Shown here one piece after another: positions 35,260-46,816 of a stretch of 64,000 nt of DNA; within the stretch, counting starts at the first letter, position 1; every line of letters starts with the position of its first letter. The stretch covers positions 41,321-105,320 of the forward strand of contig JAHQIW010001925.1 in assembly GCA_019055375.1 (NCBI GenBank). The letters are read 5' to 3'. The notes beneath the pieces were generated by a model that saw only the letters and a program-made list of their open reading frames with translations, searched no databases and was not told where the DNA came from. Made by a program: the position numbers and the translations under genes. Source of the DNA: Parelaphostrongylus tenuis (Eukaryota > Nematoda > Chromadorea > Rhabditida > Metastrongylidae).

Positions 35260-37340
35260 ATACAACAGGAATGCCACTTATCTGATGATTAAACCTCTGC
35301 ATGAAAGTCGTGGATGAAAATATAGATCTTTTGAGTTTTTAGAGTAAACTTCCTTTGAATTTCAAATGGGAAATGGAAACGTTAATGGCTCCTACTCGCG
35401 TATTTCTTCAATAATTGAGATAATAGGAGTTAATATCATAAAAAATTATGCTGTGTACAAGCAGGCAAGCTGAGGCTATAACAGTCTAAATGTGTTCCAT
35501 CTAACTGACTTGTATAATTCTTCACACAGACGGTTAAGTTAGAGGGCTAACGTATGAGCTCGTAAAAATTAACCCTAAAAAGATGTAATTTTATTTGAAA
35601 TCAATGACAATGTTATAAGCAAATCAAGTCGTTCCCTTAATTCTTTCTCTTTCGAGCAAAATTTCAGCCATCAATTCAGGCCATAGCATATATGATAACA
35701 TCGTCTTCTTCTGCACCTGCTTTCGTCTCACCATCACTCGTAAAGGACATCCACAATCTTGCGAATAGGTTATTTTTACATAAAGGAATATGGAATGTTG
35801 AACAGAAGGAGTTTATTCTCTTTTTTCAGGTTTGACGTTATGCAAATCACGGTTTGATGGTGGGATTAGAACGACTTGGTTATATGAGTGTAGCTGAGGT
35901 GCATATTTTTTGAAGCTAAGTAATCATAATGATTGGTTTTCGAACGATACAGAATATGACAGTTTCTATACCGTAGTCATGTTGGGGAACACAGCATTGT
36001 ATTAACTTTACAAACAACTAGCCTATAAAATCGCTTACTCTTTTCACAAGAGCCAAAGGAGACGGGCATTTAAGAGATGTCAAGCATGTAGTGACCACCA
36101 CTGGTCATTATGTCACTGAACTCATTAATCACATATGAATGTTCGGATCATTTCCGTTATCGGGCAGGTATTTTCTAAGGTCTCTCTTTTGCTTTATGAA
36201 GACTTTTCATTAGACTGTCAGTAATCATTCGAAAGCTTTAGAATCAGAAAATTCAGAAAAGTAATTTTTTAAAGGCTCTCTTACAGCGCTGTAGCATTCA
36301 AAATTATATTATATTTCACAAGCGTCGTGCACCTTTCGAGTGTTATCGCGCTTATATTTTGCTAAACAAAGCTCCTTCTTCCAAAGTATAATGAATCGTG
36401 AAATAACATAAATCTCGGAGAGTTCAAATTTGTGTTTGTTTTCTATTGAAGCTTTCTTACCGCACTCTAGCAATTTAGATGAAATTGTGCCTTACACGTG
36501 TCGTACAATATCGCGAGGACTTTTGTTATTTTTTGACCGTTGTTTCTCCGTTTCGCTAAGCTTTCTAGGTTTTTCGTGGTTAAATTGTAGAACAAACATT
36601 GCTCTATCGTTTTGAAGCTTAGGCTTCTAATTTCACATTGCACTGCCAATTAAACCCGTTACTATTCTTAAGCTCAAGGCAAGTCTAAGCAGCCTAAACC
36701 TAAGCACGGAAAGCATATAAACATGTAGAGCAAATCTTCAGGCATCAGACTTTTATGCTTCATCTAGATTTCTTATTAAAGTGGGAAATGTCCCGAGTTC
36801 AATAACGAAAATTGCAGAATACTGAGATTTACGTTACGAGATAGATCAACGGTGCTGTGCGGCAGATCAGAGTCATTAGATCTACCTCAATTTCATTTTC
36901 CCTGCTACCGTGAAGTAGAATGTTCTTTTCGAAAAACAACTGCAGTGCTTGACTCGCCGCAACTTACTCTATCGAATGATTCCCAAAAGTTCAAGGATAG
37001 AGCTCTATATCCAAATAGAGAAATATGCATATGTGAAACACAAACCTGTTCTCTCTGCTACAACGCTACAAAAAGCGTCTCTATGGTAGGTAGTCAAATT
37101 TTCAGAATTTCTAAGATTTACGTTATTGAAACGTTATTAATAATTTAAGAAAAAGTTTTCTTGGATAAAATGTAATAGCGAAAACACGCGATAACTGAGC
37201 AACGTCTGTGAAACATAATATTTCTTGAATACTACAAGCGCATAGAGTCCCTTTTAAAAAAAATCAATCCTCAGGTTTCCGAGAATTACGATTTTGTACT
37301 ACTCTTTTCTCTGTTTAAAACTTGCATGAGGTTTTTAATT
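35260..37340. other. No supported gene
   Basis: AT-rich sequence. A TTTTTTCAG acceptor near 35820 and short open frames exist, but I cannot support an exon or name a family. Confidence 0.3.
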
Positions 37341-37344
37341 TCTT

Positions 37345-38110
37345 CTTTTTCTCAAAACTCTATGGCTAACGTTTTGGCGGTAATGCCTTCGTCAGAGCCT
37401 AGACGCAGAAATCACACTATATCTAATTAGTCGGTTAATATTTCGCATATATCAAAAATCCTGATAACCTACGTCGCCAATTGGTTCGGAACCGCTTGTA
37501 CGACCGATTGAGTAAGAATGACAACTGTAGAGTATGTCCTAATGGTAGTGAAGGAGATTGCATGAGATCGGATACAATATATCTGATCTCGTGCACAACA
37601 TGCGGTGAGAATATATTGGTGAGACGGGAAGACCAATCTGGATTAGCGTCAAAGAACAATTAGGTGGGAAGGACAGCAGCAAAACAAGTAAGCCTTTAGA
37701 GCGCACAGAGTGGAAAAACATGGCAACACGGGCTTTGATGTGGTAGTGAAAATCCTGAGGCAAGAGTCAAAAACGTCAGCGCGAAAAACCCTTGAGGCGT
37801 TTTGGATAAACCGCAAACGACCAGAAATAAATTGGAGGGGAAAGCCTAAACATAACAAGTGAAATGAATGGCACCTTATCTCAAACTCATCTTCTCGTAT
37901 GAGTGTGGTATTTTATAGATCGTCTCACACTAGATTACTCATAAAAGCAACAAAAGGTGGGGTTTTTCAGAATGACCATACTGTTGATTTCTGTTCTATT
38001 AGATTTTTGACACTTGTGAAACATTAACCTAGTAATCAGATATGATATGATTTATACGTCTAGGCTCTGCCGAAAGCGTTGCCGCCTAAACCTTAGCCAT
38101 CGAGTTTTGA
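37345..38110 (+). mobile_element. Short Penelope-like derivative with inverted terminal motifs
   Basis: The interior (37455-37860, plus) encodes part of the GIY-YIG region: RRQLVRNRLYDRLSKNDNCR, CPNGSEGDCMRSDTIYLISC, then frameshifts. The left end (37353-37410) carries the terminal motif on the minus strand (CTGACGA, AGGCATTACCGCC, AAAACGTTAG). The right end (38060-38105) carries a degenerate plus copy (CTAGGCTCTGCCGAAAGCG). The two ends are inverted relative to each other. It lies directly upstream of the exons at 38252-38529. Confidence 0.7.
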
Positions 38111-38251
38111 GAAGAAGAATAATTTACCAACCTCATGCAAGTTTTAAATAAAGAAAAGGATAGTTCATGAGAACTTTTACATTTCTTCAATCATGCCGAG
38201 GTTTAGGCAAAGTCGGACCTTTGAGTTGAGATTTTGAGTAACTACTTACAG

Positions 38252-38529
38252 TTTAATGGAAAGTCTTTGCCCATCGTAAAATTCCGCTTCAAAGAATCTC
38301 TGTCCGATAGCAGAATTGACCACAATATCGTAGTGAAGGTCACCTTGTGACTCGATTATTAATTTTTTTAAAAATACATTACTTCTAGCATAATGAAGAA
38401 ATGAACGTACTGATTGACTGGTATCTCACAGCTCATGAATGCCACATGAACAAGCTACAAAATGCGGCTGCCGCCTTTATAACAACATGCCATCAAAGGC
38501 AGTACATTACCGAGTATGGTGATGGGGAC
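38252..38529 (+). CDS. Two exons of an unrecognised gene
   Basis: Exon a is 38252-38338 (acceptor CTACTTACAG, donor AAG|GTCACC), starting FNGKSLPIVKFRFKESLSDS. Exon b is 38389-38529 (acceptor ACTTCTAG, donor GAC|GTAAGTG), with EEMNVLIDWYLTAHECHMNK and ending ITEYGDGD. Both run phase 0 to phase 0 across a 50-bp intron, which is strong internal evidence for coding. A possible later exon, 38883-38956, follows CTTTTTTCAG. In one frame it reads YLTLAQLLNVLIAVMEDFER then a stop, but the phase does not match exon b directly. I do not recognise the family; a coiled helical domain is possible. Confidence 0.5.
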
Positions 38530-39009
38530 GTAAGTGTTAAGTTTGCTTAGTAGACTATTTTAATAAAAAAACACTACTAATTTCGTGACAAGTACTTTTT
38601 CATGCCACATAACTAGTGGTTATCAAAATCGATTTCTGATTAGATTTTTTGTGCATGTGCAAAATCTTAATTCGTCTGCATAGTGGTTCGATGTACGAGG
38701 GTATAATGAAGAATCGAAGTGCTGCATGCTTTGCTGTTTACGAGCACATTTGGACGCAACTACATACTCTGGAATGCATGCTTTTATATTTCGTAGAACC
38801 GCTTTTGTTTACGCGAGCCAAGTACATATTTATCGATTGCGCTTATAAGAACTTTTTGAGAAAACTCTTTCTCTTTTTTCAGGTACCTAACCCTAGCCCA
38901 GCTTCTGAACGTCTTAATCGCGGTCATGGAGGATTTCGAACGACGCCACATGTAATCCAACGATCTATACTTTTCTGTTCAAAAAAGCAAGTTGAATGTA
39001 TCACATAAA

Positions 39010-40475
39010 AGCTATTTTAGCAGCGAATTCTGAATGTCAATTCAGTGTGAGCAATGTACGAGAAGTTCAAATGCTGGAAGCGTGATTATTAAATTACTGA
39101 TAAAACTTCTTATATACGCACTATAAGTGGACACCAAAAAAGTAATTAATGAACTTTCACTACTTTTCGAGAAATATCGTAATGTGGCTATTGGAGGTGC
39201 CTTGAAATAAAAAAATGGATCGATCTCTGGTTCGATCACACGCTGCGGTGTTATCAAATTGGTGAAAGAGCTGTCTGTGAAAATAACAGTACTGATTTGT
39301 ATATCAGTATGCCACAGCAAGCCATTTATTACCCAGATATGAATTCGGTCAATCCTATTATGCTACGATTGGAGTTCAATGCATGGCGCAAACCACGAGG
39401 ATCTTGATTGAAGTCAAACACTTTATTCTCTACCCGATTATGTTCCAAGAGACATAAAACGCTTGTATGACACACAATTTGAAAAGAGATGGTAGCGTCG
39501 TTTGGTATATCACGCTTTCCAATACACCTAAAGTGAATGCTCAACTATCAACAATCTCGCCAGATATTCTTGTGCTTGTGATTTTCACTTATATCGGTCT
39601 ATATAACACGCTGGATAATACGAGACCCTTTGAACGCATTCTGTCTAGGTCCCGAATAGAACAGAGGTTACGTGCTTTTTGTTTTTGGTTTGATCGGTTC
39701 AATCAGAGGAGCAACAAGAGTGTACACCTCCATCTATATATTCAAAGAAAGCACAATTTACCCATTATCTCACCTTCTCATTGTTTCTAAGTGACGTGAA
39801 CCGGAGCAAGTAAAGCTTTCATTGTATCAATAACGTGCGCCAGTAGATGATTAAGAGTTCCATCTACTCTTCGAAACTCAAAACACTTCGCATTTTCTTT
39901 ATAGGATTTCCCTAGAGAATTTCTTTATTGCTCTCGGTGTTGTAAAACTGACATTGACATCAGATGTGAGAGTGAAAGAGGATACTATTAACACTACATT
40001 ATCGTTGCTATCTGTCCATTAGGTCCTAGTGACCATATTATTTTCGACCTCAGATATAAAGAACTGGAAAATTTCAAATTAATTGATAAGCAGAAGTCTT
40101 GTGACTAGAACGTCGGAAGACAATTATAATCTTACTTTCACAAATGACTAAATTGAGTCGATTGAATTTCTCGAGTTGTTTGACGCTTTAGTACACTGGT
40201 GCTCTTCTCTCTTCAAATCAATTTCCTATCAGAATCAGCGTCTACAACGTTCATTAACTTTGTTTATGAAAAAATTTTCTCGTTATGTTTCTAGCTTAAC
40301 TTTTTCCCCTAAATGATTACTGGTGTTCGCAAAGCGGCAAGTAGTTGCAGTGATTTATTCCCGCACGGCGAAGACATATGTCACTTAATCAAAGCATGTA
40401 AGGCATGTCATTCTTGAATTAGTCTGTTCAACTAAAATGCAATTATCGCGTAGTTTTTTTGGTAACGGACTATGA
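39010..40475. other. No supported gene
   Basis: AT-rich intergenic or intronic sequence. I see no recognised domain, tRNA or repeat. Confidence 0.3.
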
Positions 40476-40479
40476 ATAA

Positions 40480-40575
40480 ATCTAATGATGTAGAGTGGTG
40501 TGCAAAAATGTTTGCGTCACTAGGACTCGATCCCAGATTTCACTCCTTACGGGAGCGCGTGCTGAACCGTTGCCT
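40480..40575 (-). repeat. SINE-like repeat (family 2), left arm of a fold-back pair
   Basis: Plus sequence starts GATGTAGAGTGGTGTGCAAA, the reverse complement of the family tail. On the minus strand a T-arm-like GGGATCGAGTC and box-A-like region follow. It faces the plus copy at 40640. Confidence 0.55.
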
Positions 40576-40629
40576 TATCTCTGTGAGATAACTGGGTTCA
40601 AGTGATTGCCCATGCCAGACCGTAGACGG

Positions 40630-40830
40630 TCAGCTGTTGACAGATAACGCGTTGTAGCATAGAGAAGGTGTGCAAAACGAGAGTCGGTAGGGCAACGGCA
40701 CGCCCTCCCGCAAAAAGTGAAATCTGGGTTCGAAACCCAGCTGACGCAAACGTTTTTGTACACCACTCCACACTATTGGGTATATTGTACCATCAGAACA
40801 CCGCAATAGGCGGTCAAATACAATGATTGC
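40630..40830 (+). repeat. SINE-like repeat (family 2), right arm
   Basis: AGAGTCGGTAGGGCAACGGC and the T arm GGGTTCGAAACCCAGCTGAC are followed by the tail TTGTACACCACTCCACACTA and CACCGCAATAGGCGGTCAAA, as at 8205-8380. Confidence 0.6.
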
Positions 40831-41029
40831 TGATGGACTATGAAAATTTCCTATCGAATACTGATAAAACTTTGTAAAGTACGCTCTTACTTTTATAAAG
40901 AAAAATTCCGGACAAATTGATGATGTCGCATTGATCATCGTACCTAAGAAAGGTACTGAACAAGCTTTCGTTATCATCTTCGTTTGCTGAGAGCACTCCA
41001 CAAGTCAATCATAAAGATTTCACCCATTT

Positions 41030-41470
41030 TTCGCTTATCAGGACTATGGAGAAGGCGTACTGGAAGTATCAGCTCATCTATGGGCTGCCTAAATTTTTCC
41101 GACTACGAGAGAAGGTCGGGTAGCAACGAAATGAATGAGATACCATCAGCTCTCAACGTGCAAAGTGTGCACCCGTCTTTTATACGAACATGAATACTAT
41201 TGCCGAACTCGCAAAGACGCCTGTTTCACATTTGCACTCATCATACCCATTGGAAAGGGGATTCGACAAGGTGACACCAAATTACTGGAACTGTTTAATG
41301 CTCACTGCACTGGATAGTGCGCTCGATTGGGACAGAAAGAGTGCACGCATTACTGAGACATTTGTATGAGAAATTCGTTTGGCGGACGACGTCGTCAGCT
41401 TTTGGAAGAATACCAATGGAGCAGAGACGATGCTCAGTAACCCAGCGAGGTGAGAAAAAGATGGAAGACG
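41030..41470 (+). pseudogene. Old RTE/non-LTR reverse transcriptase remnant
   Basis: At 41245-41300 it reads PIGKGIRQGDTKLLELF, the RT motif normally ending in SPKLF. After frame changes RLADDVVSF at 41385-41405 corresponds to FADD, and GAETMLSN follows. Stops and frameshifts show a long-dead element of a lineage different from the copies at 21.8 and 26.1 kb. Confidence 0.6.
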
Positions 41471-41794
41471 TTTAATCAGGACAATGACTCGCATCCTGAA
41501 CAGTTCATGATGCGAAAGTGACGTTTCCGCATCTTCGTCTTCGTCAGAGCCATAGCCATTTGAATAGAAGCTCCACAATAGTTGTTTTTCCTACATTGTT
41601 GCTCTTCGTAGCTGTCGCATCGAGATGAATCGAATGGTGTGGATTACTGAATCGTCTCTGTATATTACTTCATCGACCGAGCATTATTCGACAGTTCTCC
41701 AGGATATGGGATGGCCCTTGGGCAATTGTCGATTGATTTTACTATGTTCCTCGGTGGCAACGCATGCTGTAGCAGTTGGATTAGTACTAGTTGA

Positions 41795-42043
41795 CACATT
41801 ATATATATATATATATATATATGTATGCCTGCAAACATATATGTATATATGTACATACTATGTGCACATGTATACACATATAAATCTATATATATATATA
41901 TATAATATATATAATATATATATAATATATATATATAGATATATATGTACGTGCATGCACACACATTTGTATATATTTACATATCTATATGTATATATGT
42001 ATATACATGCAATGTGCACATATATTTACATATCTATATTACA

Positions 42044-42078
<35 letters not shown>

Positions 42079-42140
42079 GTATATGCACGTGCAATGTAGA
42101 CATGTGTATATACATATCTATATGTGTATATATAAATGCG
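41795..42140. repeat. TA/CATA/TG microsatellite tract
   Basis: Alternating TATA, TATG and CACA blocks. Open frames here on both strands are low-complexity Tyr/Ile strings. Confidence 0.9.
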
Positions 42141-42164
42141 ATGTACATGAAAAAAAGGATAAAG

Positions 42165-42462
42165 CTCACGGCGTTGATCAATCCCTTAGGGATGCGCCAT
42201 GCATTCGACTTCAGTCTTTAACTTCGTTTGAGGTGACTGAATGCATATCTGGCCTTTACAATGACTCGCGGTGGCCTCCCGCTGATCCGAGTCAGTGCTG
42301 CTTATCTTCTCAGACAAGTCTGAGACCTGTCTGGTACCAATTTACCGACCCCGGAGGGATGGATGGCTTAGTGAGCTATGAGCGCGAGATCGAACCATTG
42401 ACCTCGTGTGCGACGCAGGGCACCTCTAACCAATGCGCCACATGCGCTCTTAATCGAAATGA
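42165..42462 (-). repeat. SINE-like repeat (family 1), best-preserved copy
   Basis: The tRNA-like head is at the right (minus strand GAGCGCATGTGGCGCATTGG, acceptor GAGCGC/GCGCTC, TTCGATC loop). The body contains GGTCGGTAAATTGGTACCAG. The 3' end is ATGGCGCATCCCTAAGGG. The T stem is not paired, so it is not a functional tRNA. It sits between two microsatellite tracts. Confidence 0.65.
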
Positions 42463-42484
42463 CAATCGATTGCTGAAGTCCGCG

Positions 42485-42545
42485 ATGTACATATATATGT
42501 ATATATACATATCTATATGTATATACATGTATATATATATATAAG
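42485..42545. repeat. TATA/CATA microsatellite
   Basis: A short TATA/TATG tract directly following the SINE head. Confidence 0.8.
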
Positions 42546-42724
42546 TATTTATATATTTGTAGTACAGATTACATTCCTTCTTCGTTGAGGCTAAATCTGA
42601 ATGTTCATCCCTGTCCAACCTCGCTACATTCATCGAAACTTTTATACTGAGATGTCGGCTGTGAAGTTCAATCACTCAACTTTGAAGTTTACCCAGGTAC
42701 TGCTTCAAAATCATATAATTCTTT

Positions 42725-42932
42725 CTTCTTGAGCGGGTACGAGGTGTTAGATCCAAGCTTTGTTCTCACAATCAAACAGACAACGTTTCGGCAGGTCGCC
42801 TTCGTCAGAGCCTGAAAAGGTCAAAGTTGTTTACAAGCCTTTTTTTTCACACACTTCTTCAGCTGAGCGAACATCTTGTCCTGCTTGCTTCGTAGGCAGT
42901 TTCGGAGCACTTCCATTTCAATTTTCAGTATC
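42725..42932 (-). mobile_element. Penelope-like fragment: N-terminal coding joined to terminal repeat
   Basis: On the minus strand it begins with N-terminal coding (MEVLRNCLRSKQDKMFAQLK). It then passes straight into the terminal region with a hammerhead-like core (CTGACGA, AGGCGACCTGCC, GAAACGTTGTCTG) and ends AACACCTCGTACCCGCTCAA. The RT and endonuclease are missing, so it is internally deleted. The N-terminal part is inverted relative to 43724-43803. Confidence 0.7.
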
Positions 42933-42939
42933 AAATATA

Positions 42940-43090
42940 TTATCATTATAATATTATACATATTAATACATTATATCATTGTTAATATAATATATTATAT
43001 TATAAATTATATTACATAATAGCATAATATATTATAAAAAATTTATTATACTGTTATTATAATATATTATTAATATATATATATTTTCAG
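42940..43090. repeat. AT-rich tract
   Basis: Almost pure A/T with irregular TATAAT/ATATTA repeats, inside the interrupted Penelope-like sequence. Confidence 0.8.
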
Positions 43091-43194
43091 TATGAAAGAT
43101 CTCATTCAAAAACTCATGTCGGGGAGTAGAAGAGAACCGTCTGAAATCTAAGTAGACTACATAGTATCTATGGAATAGTCTATATATGTTATGG

Positions 43195-43507
43195 AGAACG
43201 TAATTTTGTATATACAGTGTATATACACGTCTGTGTCCATTCGTGACGATTGTGCGTTGACACTTGTGTTAGCGCAGAATGACAAACGCGCGTGAAATAC
43301 GACGCCACATCTCCGGTGCAAGGGACGAGGGACGACGTAGTTTTGAACGTAGTCCGTGGAGGGAGTCGTTGGAACACTGGATGGGACCCGTAAAGTGTAG
43401 AGAGTCCGTACAATCGTTCCCATATCTGTCTAAATTGGATTTGATGGGGAAACAGCTGGAATTGGTCATGAATTTGAATCAAGAACACGGATTATACTAA
43501 TTGTCTC
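43195..43507 (+). repeat. Dispersed ~300-bp repeat, copy 2
   Basis: Partner of 25497-25790. Here it interrupts the minus-strand Penelope N-terminal sequence between 43508 and 42932, which suggests that it inserted into, or was captured by, that element. Confidence 0.6.
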
Positions 43508-43720
43508 TGTCCTCTGATACACCACATACTTCATATAGTCGTTTTCTTTTATGAAGTTTGGTACTACACAATGTTCAAAGCAGCGTGGAATAAAGTTGAG
43601 CATTGTCAAGTTGAGGCAATTTTCTGCCTTGGAGACAATGTTTCCTTTGTCAGTCGGTAATATTTTGCTGACACGAAGTATGTAGAGTACTGAAGTATAT
43701 GGTGTACGAGAGATTACCGT
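43508..43720 (-). mobile_element. Penelope-like N-terminal fragment, inverted
   Basis: The minus strand reads NLTMLNFIPRCFEHCVVPNF then IKENDYMKYVVYQRTE. This is homologous to FLRRCLKHRIVPNFIRRKRL of the element at 15112. It abuts head to head with the plus element at 43724. Confidence 0.65.
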
Positions 43721-43723
43721 TAA

Positions 43724-45945
43724 GTACTGAAAATTGAAATGAAAGTGCTCCAAAACTGCGTATGAAGCAAGCAGGACAAGATGTTCGCTCAGCTGAAGAA
43801 GTGTTGTGACGAATGAACAATACTGTGCTCCGTATTTGGAAGGCGACCTTTGGAGGAGAATCGTTGGTGTGTCAAAGTTGATTTGTGAGACTATAAGGTT
43901 AAACGCTAGAGTTACTTTGCGGAGAAAGTGTGGTGACATTTTGAGTAGATCGCGTTATATGATCGTTAAAAGGCAAACGGCTACCGCTAAAGAAGATCAA
44001 ACGAATCACAATACGGCAAATTATACACCAATAGACTCCATAGTCACGATGTTAGGAGGCATAGATCTCACTGATGGTGCGCGAAGGCATTTAGGAGACA
44101 GTACCGCAAATTAAACAATTAGTCGATCCAAACGGCAAAAGCGGCAGGCCTAAGACCATCTATTACCACTCAATAAAAATCCAGTCACCGAAATCTCCCG
44201 TCTTATACTTGCTTATAAAAACACATAACTTAGTATCCACTGATGATCTGATGTCTAATAATCCATCCACATCACTCAAAGTTAGACCCATCATCGGCTG
44301 TGTAGACGGACCGACGGATAGGATCTTGAACTTAATAACATCCCAGTTAGTAAGACACATTCCATCTGACTAACACAGAGATGTTCCTGAACCGTCTGTT
44401 CAACGCCATTCCAGATAACGCGTTCGTATTAGAGTCATTCAACATCACTTATCTCTGTACCAACGTGTCAAATGACTCTGCATTACAAGCCACCCACAAG
44501 ATTTCAAAAACATCAAGGAGCTGTCAACATGCTTGGCTTATCGATTCAGCAATTCGTGATACTCTTTAAGGAATGTCCGAATTGCTCAATCTTCAGGTGA
44601 TCCGGGAAGTACTTTGCACAAACTAGAGGTTGGCAATGGGGCAGCGACTGGCGCCTAACCTAGCTGTTGCCTCCATGTCCAAAGTAGAAACTCAGTTGAT
44701 TGATCTCCGGCCATTACTCTGCTGTAGGTATATACATGATTGCTTGGTCATCTGTTCGACTCAAGGAGAGCTTCACAGATGTTTTCAGATTGCTCGGTGA
44801 ACAGTCAGAGTACATAAATTTGCCTGTGAAACACCAAAAGATAAATTGCTTCCTTTTCTGAACGTGCAAATAAACTTAAGCGACAAAGGCTATATTACAA
44901 AGTGGTACCGAAAGTCAAATAACAAAATAACTTGGTTCACTATCTCTCCTCTCATACCTCTCACATAAAAAAGGCGTCACTAGAAAACATGTTTCAAACA
45001 GCCGGCGGTGTGTGCACCGGGGAGTAGCAGACTTTGTAACCCCTCGGCTTTTGTTTTAAGGAAACAAACGTCCTTGCATGAAAGTTCTAGAGAAAGTAAG
45101 ATACCGTTTATTGTCGCGATCTCTTTAAATGAGAAAAGGTCGGGTATAAAACGTTTTTTGAAGAGAGCAGGCTTAATGCATCTGGTATCAGTAACAGAAA
45201 TACTAAGAAATACTCTTGGGCGCCAATTAGTTTGTAATCGTTTATATGACCGCCTCTGCACAATAAAAAACTGCCGTATGTGTGCTCTTACGGCAGAGAC
45301 GGTGATTGCATGAGTGTAAGCACAGTGTACCTAATCTTGCAAAGCGTGCGACGATAAATATATTGGCGAAAAGGGTAGGCCGCTCTATGCCCTCATAAAA
45401 GAACACCTAGCTGACATGCGCCATGCTAGAAAAGACACCCCCTTCCCCCCCACCAGATATACATAGAGCCCAAAAGCATGCCGGAGTGTTTGGTATATAA
45501 GTCATCATCCTTGAGCAGGAGCAAAATACATCCGCGCAAAAGATACTAGAGGCGTTCTAAATAAACACGACCAATTCAGCTGTGAACCGCAGGGAAGAAT
45601 GCCCAGTAATCACCCGTGATATGAGTCGGTATATAAGACTGTTATCTTGATGGGTATGGTGCATTAATGGCCTATGTGATTACCGCTCCGTTGTTCTTCA
45701 CCTGTTCATTCAACGAAAGACATATAAAAAAGCGGTGAGCATGTTAAAGTTGGCTTTGTGTTTGATGTGATCGAAATCTAGGTCTGACAGTTTTCTCCAC
45801 CAAAGTGGGGAAGTGTTTGAGTGAGTGGATTGTAAACAACTTCGACCTTTTCAGGCTCTGACGAAGGCGACCTGCCGAAACGTTAGCTGTTTGATTGTGT
45901 AAATAAAGTTTGGATCTAACACCTCGTGCCCGCTCAAGAAGAAAG
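43724..45945 (+). mobile_element. Penelope-like element, nearly full-length but decayed
   Basis: The N-terminal part is at 43724-44114 (LRRKCGDIL, MLGGIDLTDGARRHL). RT fragments follow at 44200-45000 (LKVRPIIGCVDGPTDRI, then MGQRLAPN in another frame). A degraded GIY-YIG region spans 45040-45650 and the 3' terminal region with a hammerhead-like core lies at 45850-45945. Many indels break every domain. Confidence 0.8.
45850..45900 (+). ncRNA. Hammerhead-like core in Penelope terminal repeat
   Basis: CTGACGA at 45858 is followed by AGGCGACCTGCC (a short GGC/GCC stem II) and GAAA at 45877, then CGTTAGCTGTT, which allows a two-base-pair stem III and a UU/UH site. Known Penelope-like terminal repeats carry minimal hammerheads of this sort. 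The extra A before stem II is a deviation. Confidence 0.5.
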
Positions 45946-46014
45946 AGGAAAAATTAAATCCATGTAACAAAGACCTAGAAAATTCTGCGTATTTTAAAGC
46001 TTATTTTTCATCAG

Positions 46015-46090
46015 TAGCGATTACACATCTGCAATAACCAAGCCAACGAAGGCAACCTGGCTCTGTACTATTAAAATCATGGGATATTAC
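46015..46090 (+). CDS. Candidate exon, unrecognised
   Basis: Acceptor TATTTTTCATCAG and donor TAC|GTAAGTG enclose SDYTSAITKPTKATWLCTIK then IMGYY. Base composition looks coding. No family is recognised. Confidence 0.3.
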
Positions 46091-46417
46091 GTAAGTGAAT
46101 TTTTTGCAGTGGTGACATTACCTAGAGGACCCGAGACAGTATTCAATAAAAAGCGGCAGTCAGCATTCCAAAAAGTGCCCTCCTAACTACATTGCCTTAT
46201 CATCATTGAGAGCGATAGCTGTATACATTCATTGTCACAGCTTCGCATTTTTTTTATCCTAGTAAAAATTCGTCCTTATGGAGGCTTTACTCTTTCTGTT
46301 GTTCTTTTCTTTCTTACATCATGGTATCAATCGTAGGGCCATTTAGGTACCGTATTTCAGATAAATTTTCAAAATATCGGAAACAAACAAAGTTGAGATA
46401 GTTGTCTTTTTTACAGA

Positions 46418-46519
46418 TTCTACATTACACGTTGCGATGAGCAATTTTCCAAGGCAACAACTGGTGATGGACACAATGGGCGTCGTCAAGCACGTAAAAC
46501 TACCAGTAGCAGCAAATAA
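46418..46519 (+). CDS. Candidate terminal exon, unrecognised
   Basis: It follows a strong TCTTTTTTACAG acceptor and reads FYITRCDEQFSKATTGDGHN, then a basic Ser/Lys tail and TAA. Its phase does not match 46015-46090 directly, so at least one more exon would be needed if they belong together. Confidence 0.3.
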   Translation, partial: FYITRCDEQFSKATTGDGHNGRRQARKTTSSSK

Positions 46520-46816
46520 TTCAACACAACAACTGAAGAACAGAACTCAAAAACAAGAAGCAAGAAGATATGGGAGCTCGAAACATCAAATGAGACAGAA
46601 GGAAATCAACCATACGAATTACGATGAGTATCATAAAGCGTAGTGGATAGACTAGAATAGTCATGTCACTATTCTTCTTTTTCTTATGATAGGAAAAGCG
46701 GGACACTAGACAAGCAAGCTAAACGACATATTAACAATCGACACCACTACATCTACTCGTAAATCAGAAACCGACTATTGATCGCTCATTTCACGTGTCG
46801 AAATGTCGAACTGCGA

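Noticed and set aside
38883..38956. YLTLAQLLNVLIAVMEDFER frame as the direct continuation of the exon ending at 38529
   Set aside because: The phase does not fit a direct join. An extra exon would be required and I could not find a convincing one.
42370..42462. Functional tRNA on the minus strand
   Set aside because: The acceptor pairs, but there is no T stem, and the sequence continues into a repeated body, so it is a SINE head.
41625..42544. Two overlapping plus-strand frames of about 200 codons
   Set aside because: They run mostly through TATA/TATG repeats and then into the antisense of a SINE-like repeat, so they are low-complexity artefacts.
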